NCBI GenBank assembly: GCA_934444485.1
Contig: CAKSCN010000037.1
Span: 1 to 16,617 of the forward strand
DNA from: an uncultured Eubacteriales bacterium
GTDB taxonomy: Bacteria > Bacillota > Clostridia > Oscillospirales > CAG-382
Direction: 5' to 3'
Length of the DNA: 16,617 nucleotides
Positions 8,596 to 16,253 of the stretch are shown here, piece after piece. Both the position numbers and the translations under genes were made by a program. Numbering within the stretch: position 1 is the first letter of the stretch; every line of letters starts with the position of its first letter. The notes below the pieces were generated by a model. The model had not been told where the DNA came from, ran no database searches, and worked only from the letters and a program-made list of their open reading frames with translations.

Positions 8596-8677
8596 TTAAT
8601 TACCTTTCCGAGTGATTCGCAGACACCGCAAGGCACTTCCTCACGGCATTTTATCATAACATAGATATACGTTTATC

Positions 8678-8706
8678 ATTATATCACAAACGCTCGTTTT
8701 TGTCAA
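8678..8706 (-). promoter_or_regulatory. Sigma-A type promoter of the ruvC operon
   Basis: Read on the minus strand: -35 TTGACA (8701-8706), a 17-base spacer, and -10 TATAAT (8678-8683), both hexamers perfect. TGA directly before the -10 gives an extended -10. Transcription should start near 8671, leaving a leader of about 75 bases before ruvC. The 29-base block matches the toxin-antitoxin promoter at 24 positions. Confidence 0.9.
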
Positions 8707-8733
8707 GAGGTCGAAAGCACGGTTTGAGGACTC

Positions 8734-8764
8734 AAAAAAACGCACCTCGCCGAAGCGGAGTGCG
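8734..8764 (-). terminator. Intrinsic terminator of the toxin-antitoxin module
   Basis: On the minus strand the arms CGCACTCCGC and GCGAGGTGCG close a TTCG tetraloop, with one mismatch and one G-T wobble. Seven Ts follow (A-run at 8734-8740). It lies about 20 bases after the toxin stop codon and 28 bases before the ruvC promoter. Confidence 0.88.
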
Positions 8765-8772
8765 CAGTTGTC
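8735..8772. repeat. Direct repeat copy 1 (terminator-bearing, flanks toxin-antitoxin module)
   Basis: This 38-base block matches 9437-9474 at 37 of 38 positions. The only difference is g at 8767 against a at 9469. It includes the whole hairpin and A-run and extends about eight bases beyond the stem, past what termination needs. Confidence 0.9.
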
Positions 8773-8782
8773 TATATCATAT

Positions 8783-9091
8783 TCAAATAATCCCGTCTTG
8801 CGTATTTACTCTCATCACGAACACTTCTCCACTGCTATCTTCAAACTTATAGAGTAATACGTATTCCTTGACTTTTGCTTTCCTGTAGTTACGGACACTC
8901 AAGCCCAAGCCCTCACACAAGGGAAAAGCTTTCGGGAAATGCGACAATACCTCCAAACAGTTATTCAGCTCGGACATAAACGACTTAGCGGCGTCTTTGC
9001 TGTCAAACTCTGTTGTCAAATACTTAAAAATGCCGTCGATGTCATTCTCTGCTTCATCCGTTAGAGTAACCGCATATTTCTCAGAGTCCAT
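8783..9091 (-). CDS. RelE/ParE-superfamily toxin
   Basis: The probable toxin of a type II toxin-antitoxin pair. The 102 residues start KYAVTLTDEAENDIDGIFKY, the typical ParE/RelE opening of a beta strand followed by helices with a D-I-x-x-I-x-x-Y pattern. Later strands include RNYRKAKVKEYVLLYKF (68-84) and EVFVMRVNTQDG (89-100). RelE members cut ribosome-bound mRNA and ParE members inhibit gyrase; the sequence does not let me choose. The start is the ATG at 9091, with GGAG seven bases upstream. A longer frame to 9169 would overlap the antitoxin by almost 90 bases and lacks support. The start overlaps the antitoxin stop by 11 bases, implying coupled translation. A 60-base stretch inside it (8821-8880) has 21 G/C by hand count, lower than neighbouring genes. 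Confidence 0.88.
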   Translation of the reverse strand: MDSEKYAVTLTDEAENDIDGIFKYLTTEFDSKDAAKSFMSELNNCLEVLSHFPKAFPLCEGLGLSVRNYRKAKVKEYVLLYKFEDSSGEVFVMRVNTQDGII

Positions 9092-9341
9092 ATTTTTTCT
9101 CCAGTCTTTCCATGACCTCGGAAGCCGGCGACACCCTGCCCTCCGCTTTACTCTTTTCGGCTTTGGCAAGTTTATCGTAAAGCTCGTTCATGAATATTGC
9201 CTTCTCGTAAGCTTCGATACTCATTATCACCATGTCGCCGTATCCGTTTTTGGTGATGAATATCGGATCATCCGACGCATGACAATCCTCCGAAATCTTG
9301 CAGGTATTCTTAAGGTCTCGAATAGGTATTATTTTCGGCAT
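9081..9341 (-). CDS. Phd/YefM-family antitoxin
   Basis: Antitoxin partner of the downstream RelE/ParE-like toxin. In this family the N-terminal part dimerises and binds the operator, and the C-terminal tail wraps the toxin. The 86 residues open with MPKIIPIRDLKNT and contain DDPIFITKNGYGDMVIMSIEAYE (24-46), a clear Phd/YefM signature. A charged helical tail (about 50-86) follows. The start is the ATG at 9341, with GGAGG eight bases upstream. The in-frame ATG at 9356 is inside the Shine-Dalgarno region and is rejected. A promoter lies 43-71 bases upstream. The antitoxin comes first and overlaps the toxin, the standard order, and repression by the antitoxin-toxin complex is expected. Confidence 0.92.
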   Translation of the reverse strand: MPKIIPIRDLKNTCKISEDCHASDDPIFITKNGYGDMVIMSIEAYEKAIFMNELYDKLAKAEKSKAEGRVSPASEVMERLEKKYGL

Positions 9342-9383
9342 ATTTTTCGCCTCCATACGCTGCTGTGTCATTATTATGTCTCT

Positions 9384-9412
9384 ATTATACCACAAAGGTT
9401 CTCTTTTGTCAA
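9384..9412 (-). promoter_or_regulatory. Promoter of the toxin-antitoxin module
   Basis: Read on the minus strand: perfect TTGACA (9407-9412), 17-base spacer, perfect TATAAT (9384-9389), with TGG giving an extended -10. Transcription should start near 9377, about 36 bases before the antitoxin. The strength suits an autorepressed antitoxin promoter. It shares 24 of 29 bases with the ruvC promoter. Confidence 0.92.
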
Positions 9413-9436
9413 GTACGCAAAATGAGCACAGTGCAG

Positions 9437-9466
9437 AAAAAACGCACCTCGCCGAAGCGGAGTGCG
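9437..9466 (-). terminator. Intrinsic terminator of truB
   Basis: This is the same hairpin as the toxin-antitoxin terminator: arms 9443-9452 and 9457-9466, a TTCG loop on the transcribed strand, then six Ts (A-run 9437-9442). The hairpin begins only six bases after the truB stop codon. Confidence 0.88.
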
Positions 9467-9474
9467 CAATTGTC
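9437..9474. repeat. Direct repeat copy 2 (overlaps truB stop codon)
   Basis: It matches 8735-8772 at 37 of 38 bases. The repeat runs into the truB stop codon (9473-9475), so the end of a conserved gene is part of the repeated block. The two copies are 702 bases apart and enclose the toxin-antitoxin module and its promoter. Confidence 0.9.
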
Positions 9475-10411
9475 ACTTTCTCTCTATGTCGAACCTCATT
9501 ATCGCTTTGACCGCATCGCCGTCCGGGAACGCTCTTTTCTCTCCCACGGCAAAGAAACGTCCGTCGGAGTCGTAGAGTCTGCATCTGCCGTTCGGCGAGA
9601 ACGACGAATCGGGAATTTTCGCCTTGGCAAGGTAAATCTCACAGCCGTTTTTGCAAAGGCGTGAGTAAAACTCGGGGAGCGTCACGGGCGGATACTTCGC
9701 AAACGCCGCTTCGCACGAAACGAGGTACTTTTCCAACGCTGTCGGGTCTCCGTCCGCATTCTCCTTTGTCTCGGCAAGCTCTTCGAGAGTAACAGAGTTT
9801 TTTACGTCAAATTCACCGCAAACAGTTCTCTCAAGGCTGTAAAGGCACGCACCGCAACCGAGCTTTTCTCCAATGTCTGCGGCAAGAGTGCGGATATACG
9901 TTCCTTTGGAAACCGAGAAACGTATGACGTAGTCGCTCTCCGACACCTTCTCAATAACCTCCGCAGAATACACGACGATGCGTCTCGCTTTTCTCTCAAC
10001 CGTTATTCCCTCTCGTGCAAGATCGCAAAGCTTCTTTCCGCCGACTTTCAGCGCCGAGTACATGGGCGGTATCTGGTCGTAGCCGTCCTCTCCGACAAAG
10101 GAGCGCACCGCCGCTTTAACCTCGCTCTCGGTCGGGAGTATGTCCGACGTGCGAAGCACATTCCCCGTAACGTCCTCCGTATCTGTGACTGTGCCGAAGC
10201 GCACGCCTGCCGTATAGGTTTTGTCGTGGTCGGTGAGTTCGCCCTGCGCAGTGCAGGCGTTTCCTATAAGCACGGGAAGCACACCTGTCGCCATTGGGTC
10301 GAGCGTACCGGCGTGACCGATTCTGCGTGTGCCGAAAAGACGTCGGCATTTTGAAACGCAGTCGTGCGAGGTTATTCCCTCGGGTTTATAGAGGTTTAGT
10401 ATTCCGTTCAC
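9473..10411 (-). CDS. truB: tRNA pseudouridine(55) synthase TruB
   Basis: Converts U55 in the T-loop of tRNAs to pseudouridine. The 312 residues open with NGILNLYKPEGITSHD. The catalytic Asp is D38 in RIGHAGTLDPMATGVLP. Further family motifs are YTAGVRFGTVTDTEDVTG (about 66-83), IPPMYSALKVGGKKLCDLAREG and SKGTYIRTLAADIG. The C-terminal region (about 245-312) is a PUA-like RNA-binding extension. The start is GTG at 10411, with GGAGG five bases upstream. It appears to be transcribed alone, with a terminator ahead and another directly behind. It lacks the rbfA/ribF neighbours often found beside truB. A possible -10 (TATACT) lies about 25 bases upstream, but no matching -35 is seen. Confidence 0.97.
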   Translation of the reverse strand: MNGILNLYKPEGITSHDCVSKCRRLFGTRRIGHAGTLDPMATGVLPVLIGNACTAQGELTDHDKTYTAGVRFGTVTDTEDVTGNVLRTSDILPTESEVKAAVRSFVGEDGYDQIPPMYSALKVGGKKLCDLAREGITVERKARRIVVYSAEVIEKVSESDYVIRFSVSKGTYIRTLAADIGEKLGCGACLYSLERTVCGEFDVKNSVTLEELAETKENADGDPTALEKYLVSCEAAFAKYPPVTLPEFYSRLCKNGCEIYLAKAKIPDSSFSPNGRCRLYDSDGRFFAVGEKRAFPDGDAVKAIMRFDIERK

Positions 10412-10442
10412 TGTGTCCTCCGAGTATTGAAAGTATAATCAG

Positions 10443-10473
10443 AAAAACTGCCGATCCGAGAAGAACCGGCAGT
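10443..10473 (-). terminator. Intrinsic terminator of the oxidoreductase gene
   Basis: On the minus strand an 11-pair stem (ACTGCCGGTTC with GGATCGGCAGT, two G-T wobbles) closes a five-base loop and is followed by five Ts (A-run 10443-10447). It lies 13 bases after the oxidoreductase stop codon, in the gap before truB. Confidence 0.9.
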
Positions 10474-10486
10474 CGATGTACCTTGA

Positions 10487-11665
10487 TTATTTGCTTGCTC
10501 CGCCGTAGGTCGAAGAAATATCCACTGTCATTTCCTTGACTTCCTTTTTGAAGGTGGAGTTCTTTATCTTCTCCTGAAGCATATTCCAGTAGAGGTCGGG
10601 GTCTACGGGGATCTCAACCGTCTTGTCGAGCCAGCTCGAGAGGAACATTGCGTTGGAGAGATTGAGTCCGTTGATACCCTCAAGACCGGGAGCGAGAAGC
10701 TTTTCGCCGGTGAGTATGGCATTAACGAAGTTCTGAAGAATGCCGGAGTGGTCATAGAGAACGCCGTCCTTCTTGGAGACGTCAAGCTCAATAACCTCCT
10801 TATCGGGAGACGCAAAGCCGTTCTCCGCCTCGAAGCACCACTTTCTCTCGGGTACCGCAAGCTTTGTGAAGGTAAGCTTTCCGTTTTCGGCAACGAGCTT
10901 GCCTCTGTCGCCGGAGATTTCGAGTCTGTTTGTGCCGGGGCATTCGCCGGTTGTCGTGATGAACACGCCTGTTGCGCCGTTTGCGTACTCAACGTATGCG
11001 GTGACGTCGTCCTCGACTTCTATGTTGTGGTACTTGCCCTCGGTGCAGAAGGCTCTTACCTTTACGGGCATACCTGTGATCCACTGCCAGAGGTCAAGGT
11101 TGTGCGGACACTGATTGAGGAGTACTCCGCCGCCTTCGCCCTCCCAGGTTGCTCTCCATCCGCCGGAATTATAGTAAGCCTGCGTCCTGTACCAGTCTGT
11201 GATTATCCAAACGACTCTCTTGAGTTCGCCGAGCTCACCGCCCTGAACTATCTCGCACATCTTCTGATACATGGGGGTTGTACGCTGATTGTACATAATG
11301 CCGAAGACCTTGCCGGACTTCTTTGCAACATCGTACATCTCAAGCACTTTCTTTGTGTAAACGCCTATCGGCTTCTCGGAGAGGACGTTGAGTCCCTCGT
11401 TGAACGCTTCGATTGCGATAACGGGGTGCAGATAGTGGGGAGTTGCGATGAGAACCGCATCCACCTTGCCCGACTTCAGAAGATCCTTGTAATCCTTGAA
11501 GTAAGCCGCATCCTTCCAGTCATTCTTTACGGCGTCCATTTTCTTTTCATCGATATCGCAAAGAGCCGCAACTTCGACATTCTTAATAAGTCCCTGCTTG
11601 AGGTTTTTAAGATGTCCGTTACCCATATTTCCGAGACCGATTATACCTAAACGAACCTTATCCAT
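10487..11665 (-). CDS. Gfo/Idh/MocA family NAD(P)-dependent oxidoreductase
   Basis: Cytosolic dehydrogenase of the family that oxidises or reduces sugars, inositols or sugar derivatives; the substrate cannot be read from the sequence. The protein has 392 residues. The N-terminal Rossmann domain contains the dinucleotide motif GLGNMG (10-15). The EKP motif (97-99) carries the catalytic-type Lys98. The C-terminal alpha/beta domain contains GGGVLLNQCPHNLDLWQW (178-195), where His188 and Asp191 occupy the usual active-site positions. The start is the ATG at 11665, with GGAG seven bases upstream. A longer frame reaching 11815 would begin upstream of the promoter and is rejected. It has its own promoter and terminator. 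The gene upstream in transcription is a glycoside hydrolase with no clear terminator between, so joint use on one carbohydrate is plausible but inferred. Confidence 0.93.
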   Translation of the reverse strand: MDKVRLGIIGLGNMGNGHLKNLKQGLIKNVEVAALCDIDEKKMDAVKNDWKDAAYFKDYKDLLKSGKVDAVLIATPHYLHPVIAIEAFNEGLNVLSEKPIGVYTKKVLEMYDVAKKSGKVFGIMYNQRTTPMYQKMCEIVQGGELGELKRVVWIITDWYRTQAYYNSGGWRATWEGEGGGVLLNQCPHNLDLWQWITGMPVKVRAFCTEGKYHNIEVEDDVTAYVEYANGATGVFITTTGECPGTNRLEISGDRGKLVAENGKLTFTKLAVPERKWCFEAENGFASPDKEVIELDVSKKDGVLYDHSGILQNFVNAILTGEKLLAPGLEGINGLNLSNAMFLSSWLDKTVEIPVDPDLYWNMLQEKIKNSTFKKEVKEMTVDISSTYGGASK

Positions 11666-11705
11666 AAAATATCTCCTTTCCTTTATCTCGTGTGATACGT
11701 AAAGC

Positions 11706-11722
11706 GTACTCATATTAAGTAC
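11706..11722. promoter_or_regulatory. Inverted repeat just after the oxidoreductase transcription start
   Basis: gtact (11706-11710) and agtac (11718-11722) are perfect inverted arms separated by seven bases, about 12 bases downstream of the expected transcription start. A second pair, ccgct (11737-11741) and agcgg (11756-11760), brackets the -10 hexamer. Either could be an operator, but five-base arms also arise by chance. Confidence 0.35.
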
Positions 11723-11741
11723 TTTTGCACTCACTGCCGCT

Positions 11742-11770
11742 ATTATAACGCAACGAGCGGTATTTTTCAA
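11742..11770 (-). promoter_or_regulatory. Promoter of the oxidoreductase gene
   Basis: Read on the minus strand: -35 TTGAAA (11765-11770), 17-base spacer, perfect -10 TATAAT (11742-11747). Transcription should start near 11735, leaving a leader of about 70 bases. It lies in the 180-base gap after the glycoside hydrolase gene, which holds no other recognisable gene and no clear terminator. Confidence 0.87.
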
Positions 11771-11845
11771 GGGAAATTTATGATTTTTACAGAAAATGCA
11801 CAGTTTTTGAGTCAAAATTGTTGTTTTGTCTCATGCACGGCGAAA

Positions 11846-13768
11846 TTACGCCTTTATTTCGAGAACGACTGCGCTGTTAGGTTTCATTGTGATGCGCTTT
11901 CCGTCGGCGGAAATATCTGCGCCCTGATTCTTCAGAATTTCGGAGAGAGAGTAATTTCCGAACGAAAGCTCTGTTTCTGTCTCTCTCGGAACGCAGTTTA
12001 CCGCAACGACAATTCTCGTCTTTTCGTCTGCGATATGTTCGGTCACTGCGACATACGGACTCGACTTGCGCACAACCTTTTCGGGATTTACAAGCTTTGT
12101 CATAGTCTCGTAGAACTTAAAGTAGGGGCGTGCCGACTTTCCGCTTACAACTCCCGGTACGTTGCCTGCGATATTTTCGATGGGGTACGCAAGGAAGTAA
12201 ACCGTGCCGTCGCCGTTCTTATACTCGCTCATAACAGGGCGTCCCTCGTCATCACGTGCAATAACCTTAACGCTTCCGTCGGACGGCTCTTTGTAATCGA
12301 CCTTGTATTTCTCCATGAAGCAGAATTCCGTACCGTCAAGCGCAACCTTATCGGGCTTTGTGGGGTTATAGTGTATCTGCGGAACAAGACCGAAGTACTC
12401 GCGGAAAGGCGTTATCATGCCGTTGCCCATTGAGAGGTAAAGCACTGCGCCTTTCTTCACTCTGTCCATAATGAGGTTCATTGTGTGACCCATTATGTGC
12501 CCGGTATCGACGGAGGGAATGATATACGCTCTCGCCTCGGGAATCTCGTCGGTGACGTACCGGAACTCAATGTCAAGTCCCGCCTGCTTTGCAAGTATGA
12601 ACGTTCCGTATGCCGCAAGCCATGTATCATTTTCCGCTGTGAGAATGCAGACGGCGTCAACAATGCGTTCGGGAAGTTCTCTATACTTGAAGCTCTCGGC
12701 GAAGTTTGCAAAATCGGTCATGACGGGAAGCACGGGCTTCTTCGAGAAATCGTCCCTGAAAAGACCAAGCTGTCTCTCGACGGCATTCCAGTCATAGGGA
12801 GCATGGGCAAGAGCGGTCTGCTCAAAGCCGCACCACCACATAAGGCCGTGGCAGTTGTGCGCCCAGAGAAGGTGAAGAATCGTATTTATGTATGCCGCAG
12901 AGTTCTCTTCGCTTGCTATCATCGGACCGAGTGTTCCGACCTCCTCGGCAAACGCCGGCTTTCCGGAAAGTCCTCTGTACACAAGCGTTTCCGCAACAGA
13001 GTGCATAACCGACTTCTGCTCATTTATCGGATCTGTCATGCAATGCGGCGTGAAGAGAGGATATGGATGCGTGCAGAGCACATCGAGAATTTCTCCGAGG
13101 TTCTCCGCACAGAAATCGCTCTCATGGAATGAACCGTGAAGTCCCGAGATAACCGGCTTTTGTGCATCCTCGGTTTTTATCGCCATGGTAATTGCGCTTG
13201 TCCAAAGGTATGCGCCGTCACTGTCACCGGCGTCACCCAAGCAATTGCACTCGTTTCCGAGATCCCATGCGACTATCGCTTTTCTGTCCTTGAAGCGGCG
13301 AACCATGTATTTTACAAATTTTATCTGCCACTTTATCGCCCTCGGGTCACGCAATACGTTGACTCCCTCGAAAAGCTCGGGAACATAGAGACGTCCGCTC
13401 ATCCAGCCAGTGATAAGTCCGACGACAAGCTTGAGTCCGTGCTTTTCGGCAAGGTCGCAGAACACTCCGAATCTGTCCGCCATTTCCTCCGACACACCGG
13501 CACGTCCCGCCTCGGTAAAGGGAAGCGGCTCTTCTCCCATGCGTATCTCCTTCTCAACTCCCCTGCATTCCTTCAGCATCTTGATAGGCTGAAAATCGGG
13601 CCAGAGGGGGAATATTCGGAGGTACTTTATGTTCTCCTTTTCGAGAAGCTCAAAGTCACGGTCGATTATATCGGGCCGCCAGTCGTGCCACATATTTGTT
13701 CCGGCATGGGACGCCCAGTAGTTACATCCGACGAAAAATTCTCCGTCTTTAAAAATCGTATCATTCAT
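11846..13768 (-). CDS. Clan GH-A (GH5/GH42-like) glycoside hydrolase, cytosolic
   Basis: A probable retaining glycosidase of 640 residues with no signal peptide, so it should act on imported oligosaccharides. Residues about 10-345 look like a TIM barrel. IVAWDLGNEC (165-174) gives the N-E pair with Glu173 as candidate acid/base. HPYP (234-237) matches the strand-6 His-x-Tyr motif. GKPAFAEEVGT (269-279) carries the candidate nucleophile, most likely Glu276. Residues about 370-465 resemble the Rossmann-like glutamine-amidotransferase-type domain found after the barrel in GH42 enzymes. The end (about 560-640) looks like a small beta domain. I cannot fix family or substrate. The start is the ATG at 13768, with AAAGGA seven bases upstream; the alternative ATG at 13813 falls at the predicted transcription start. 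It has its own promoter. Confidence 0.85.
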   Translation of the reverse strand: MNDTIFKDGEFFVGCNYWASHAGTNMWHDWRPDIIDRDFELLEKENIKYLRIFPLWPDFQPIKMLKECRGVEKEIRMGEEPLPFTEAGRAGVSEEMADRFGVFCDLAEKHGLKLVVGLITGWMSGRLYVPELFEGVNVLRDPRAIKWQIKFVKYMVRRFKDRKAIVAWDLGNECNCLGDAGDSDGAYLWTSAITMAIKTEDAQKPVISGLHGSFHESDFCAENLGEILDVLCTHPYPLFTPHCMTDPINEQKSVMHSVAETLVYRGLSGKPAFAEEVGTLGPMIASEENSAAYINTILHLLWAHNCHGLMWWCGFEQTALAHAPYDWNAVERQLGLFRDDFSKKPVLPVMTDFANFAESFKYRELPERIVDAVCILTAENDTWLAAYGTFILAKQAGLDIEFRYVTDEIPEARAYIIPSVDTGHIMGHTMNLIMDRVKKGAVLYLSMGNGMITPFREYFGLVPQIHYNPTKPDKVALDGTEFCFMEKYKVDYKEPSDGSVKVIARDDEGRPVMSEYKNGDGTVYFLAYPIENIAGNVPGVVSGKSARPYFKFYETMTKLVNPEKVVRKSSPYVAVTEHIADEKTRIVVAVNCVPRETETELSFGNYSLSEILKNQGADISADGKRITMKPNSAVVLEIKA

Positions 13769-13782
13769 AGCAATGTCCTTTC

Positions 13783-13797
13783 TTCGGCAGAGCCGAA
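13783..13797. promoter_or_regulatory. Perfect hairpin/palindrome in the glycoside hydrolase leader
   Basis: ttcggc and gccgaa are perfect six-base arms around a three-base centre. They lie between the promoter (-10 at 13820-13825) and the ribosome binding site (about 13773-13779). It could be a repressor operator for sugar induction or an RNA hairpin that protects the mRNA or affects ribosome access. No T-run follows, so it is not a terminator. Confidence 0.5.
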
Positions 13798-13819
13798 TGC
13801 TGTATTTTTCCACGCCACC

Positions 13820-13848
13820 ATGATATCACACATTTTAGCCTTTGTCAA
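13820..13848 (-). promoter_or_regulatory. Promoter of the glycoside hydrolase gene
   Basis: Read on the minus strand: perfect -35 TTGACA (13843-13848), 17-base spacer, -10 TATCAT (13820-13825), with TGA before it as an extended -10. Transcription should start near 13813, leaving a leader of about 45 bases. This rules out the more upstream ATG at 13813 as the protein start. Confidence 0.88.
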
Positions 13849-13888
13849 TAGTTTTTTTACACTGTGAATTAATGTTTTTTTGTTTTTC

Positions 13889-13918
13889 AAAAAAGACGGC
13901 GCGAAAACGCACCGCCGT
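13889..13918 (-). terminator. Intrinsic terminator after the uvrB-linked small gene
   Basis: On the minus strand ACGGCG pairs with CGCCGT, with an inner GCG/CGC pairing as an alternative. Six Ts follow (A-run 13889-13894). The hairpin starts five bases after the stop codon of the 114-residue protein gene. Confidence 0.85.
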
Positions 13919-13922
13919 AAAT

Positions 13923-14267
13923 TCATCTGTAGTACTTATAATACGCCGTAATGCTCTTTTCCTCGCCGCTGTCAAGGTCAATTCCCGTTATAACGACGCC
14001 CTCAAGGCTCAGAAGCTCCCACATTGCGGTGTCGTCTATCTTTCCTCTGAACTTCGACTCTATGCCGCACACAACGGAAACCTCGTCGCCGCACGGGAGA
14101 ATGTTGAGGTGTCCCTCTCGACCGATTATTTCTTCTATACCGTCAACACGCACCGTGACGTACTTTATGTGTCTGCCGTCGAGCTTCTTTGCCATTTCAC
14201 GGCGGAATGCCGGGCTTGATTCGTCTTTCGGTGCAAAGCGAGACTTTATTCTGTCGATTATTCCCAT
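13923..14267 (-). CDS. Small protein of unknown function, co-transcribed with uvrB
   Basis: I do not recognise this 114-residue protein as a named family. It begins with a basic amphipathic helix (MGIIDRIKSRF). An apparent alpha+beta domain rich in Val/Ile strands follows, with GRHIKYVTVRVDGIEEIIGREG (about 31-52). Then come ESKFRGKIDDTAMWELLSLEG (70-90) and a C-terminal strand ending AYYKYYR. It has no membrane segment, signal peptide or cysteine cluster. The start is the ATG at 14267, with GGAG five bases upstream. The GTG six bases earlier abuts the GGA and is less likely. It begins nine bases after the uvrB stop codon and ends at a terminator, so it is almost certainly translated from the uvrB mRNA. 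A link to nucleotide excision repair is only suggested by position. Confidence 0.85.
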   Translation of the reverse strand: MGIIDRIKSRFAPKDESSPAFRREMAKKLDGRHIKYVTVRVDGIEEIIGREGHLNILPCGDEVSVVCGIESKFRGKIDDTAMWELLSLEGVVITGIDLDSGEEKSITAYYKYYR

Positions 14268-14276
14268 AGGCACTCC

Positions 14277-16238
<1,962 letters not shown>

Positions 16239-16253
16239 AGTTTCACCTCTCTG

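Noticed and set aside
8596..8670. Short leader peptide or attenuator before ruvC
   Set aside because: Only very short frames with poor ribosome binding sites are present, and no alternative hairpins or T-run are visible.
8735..9474. CRISPR array or insertion sequence suggested by the direct repeats
   Set aside because: There are only two copies, separated by 702 bases. There are no spacers, no transposase and no terminal inverted repeats.
9342..9584. Upstream extension of the antitoxin to 9584
   Set aside because: The extra residues run through the promoter, the truB terminator and the truB coding end. The GGAGG-supported ATG at 9341 gives the typical Phd/YefM N-terminus.
10425..10440. Possible truB promoter -10 (TATACT on the minus strand)
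   Set aside because: No -35 resembling TTGACA lies 16-18 bases upstream; that position falls inside the preceding terminator hairpin. truB may use a weak or different promoter.
11666..11815. N-terminal extension of the oxidoreductase to 11815
   Set aside because: The frame is open, but it starts upstream of the predicted promoter and has no family sequence. The ATG at 11665 has a good ribosome binding site and begins the Rossmann fold normally.
11846..11862. ggcg...cgcc inverted repeat at the end of the glycoside hydrolase as a terminator
   Set aside because: The four-pair stem overlaps the end of the coding sequence and has no T-run after it.
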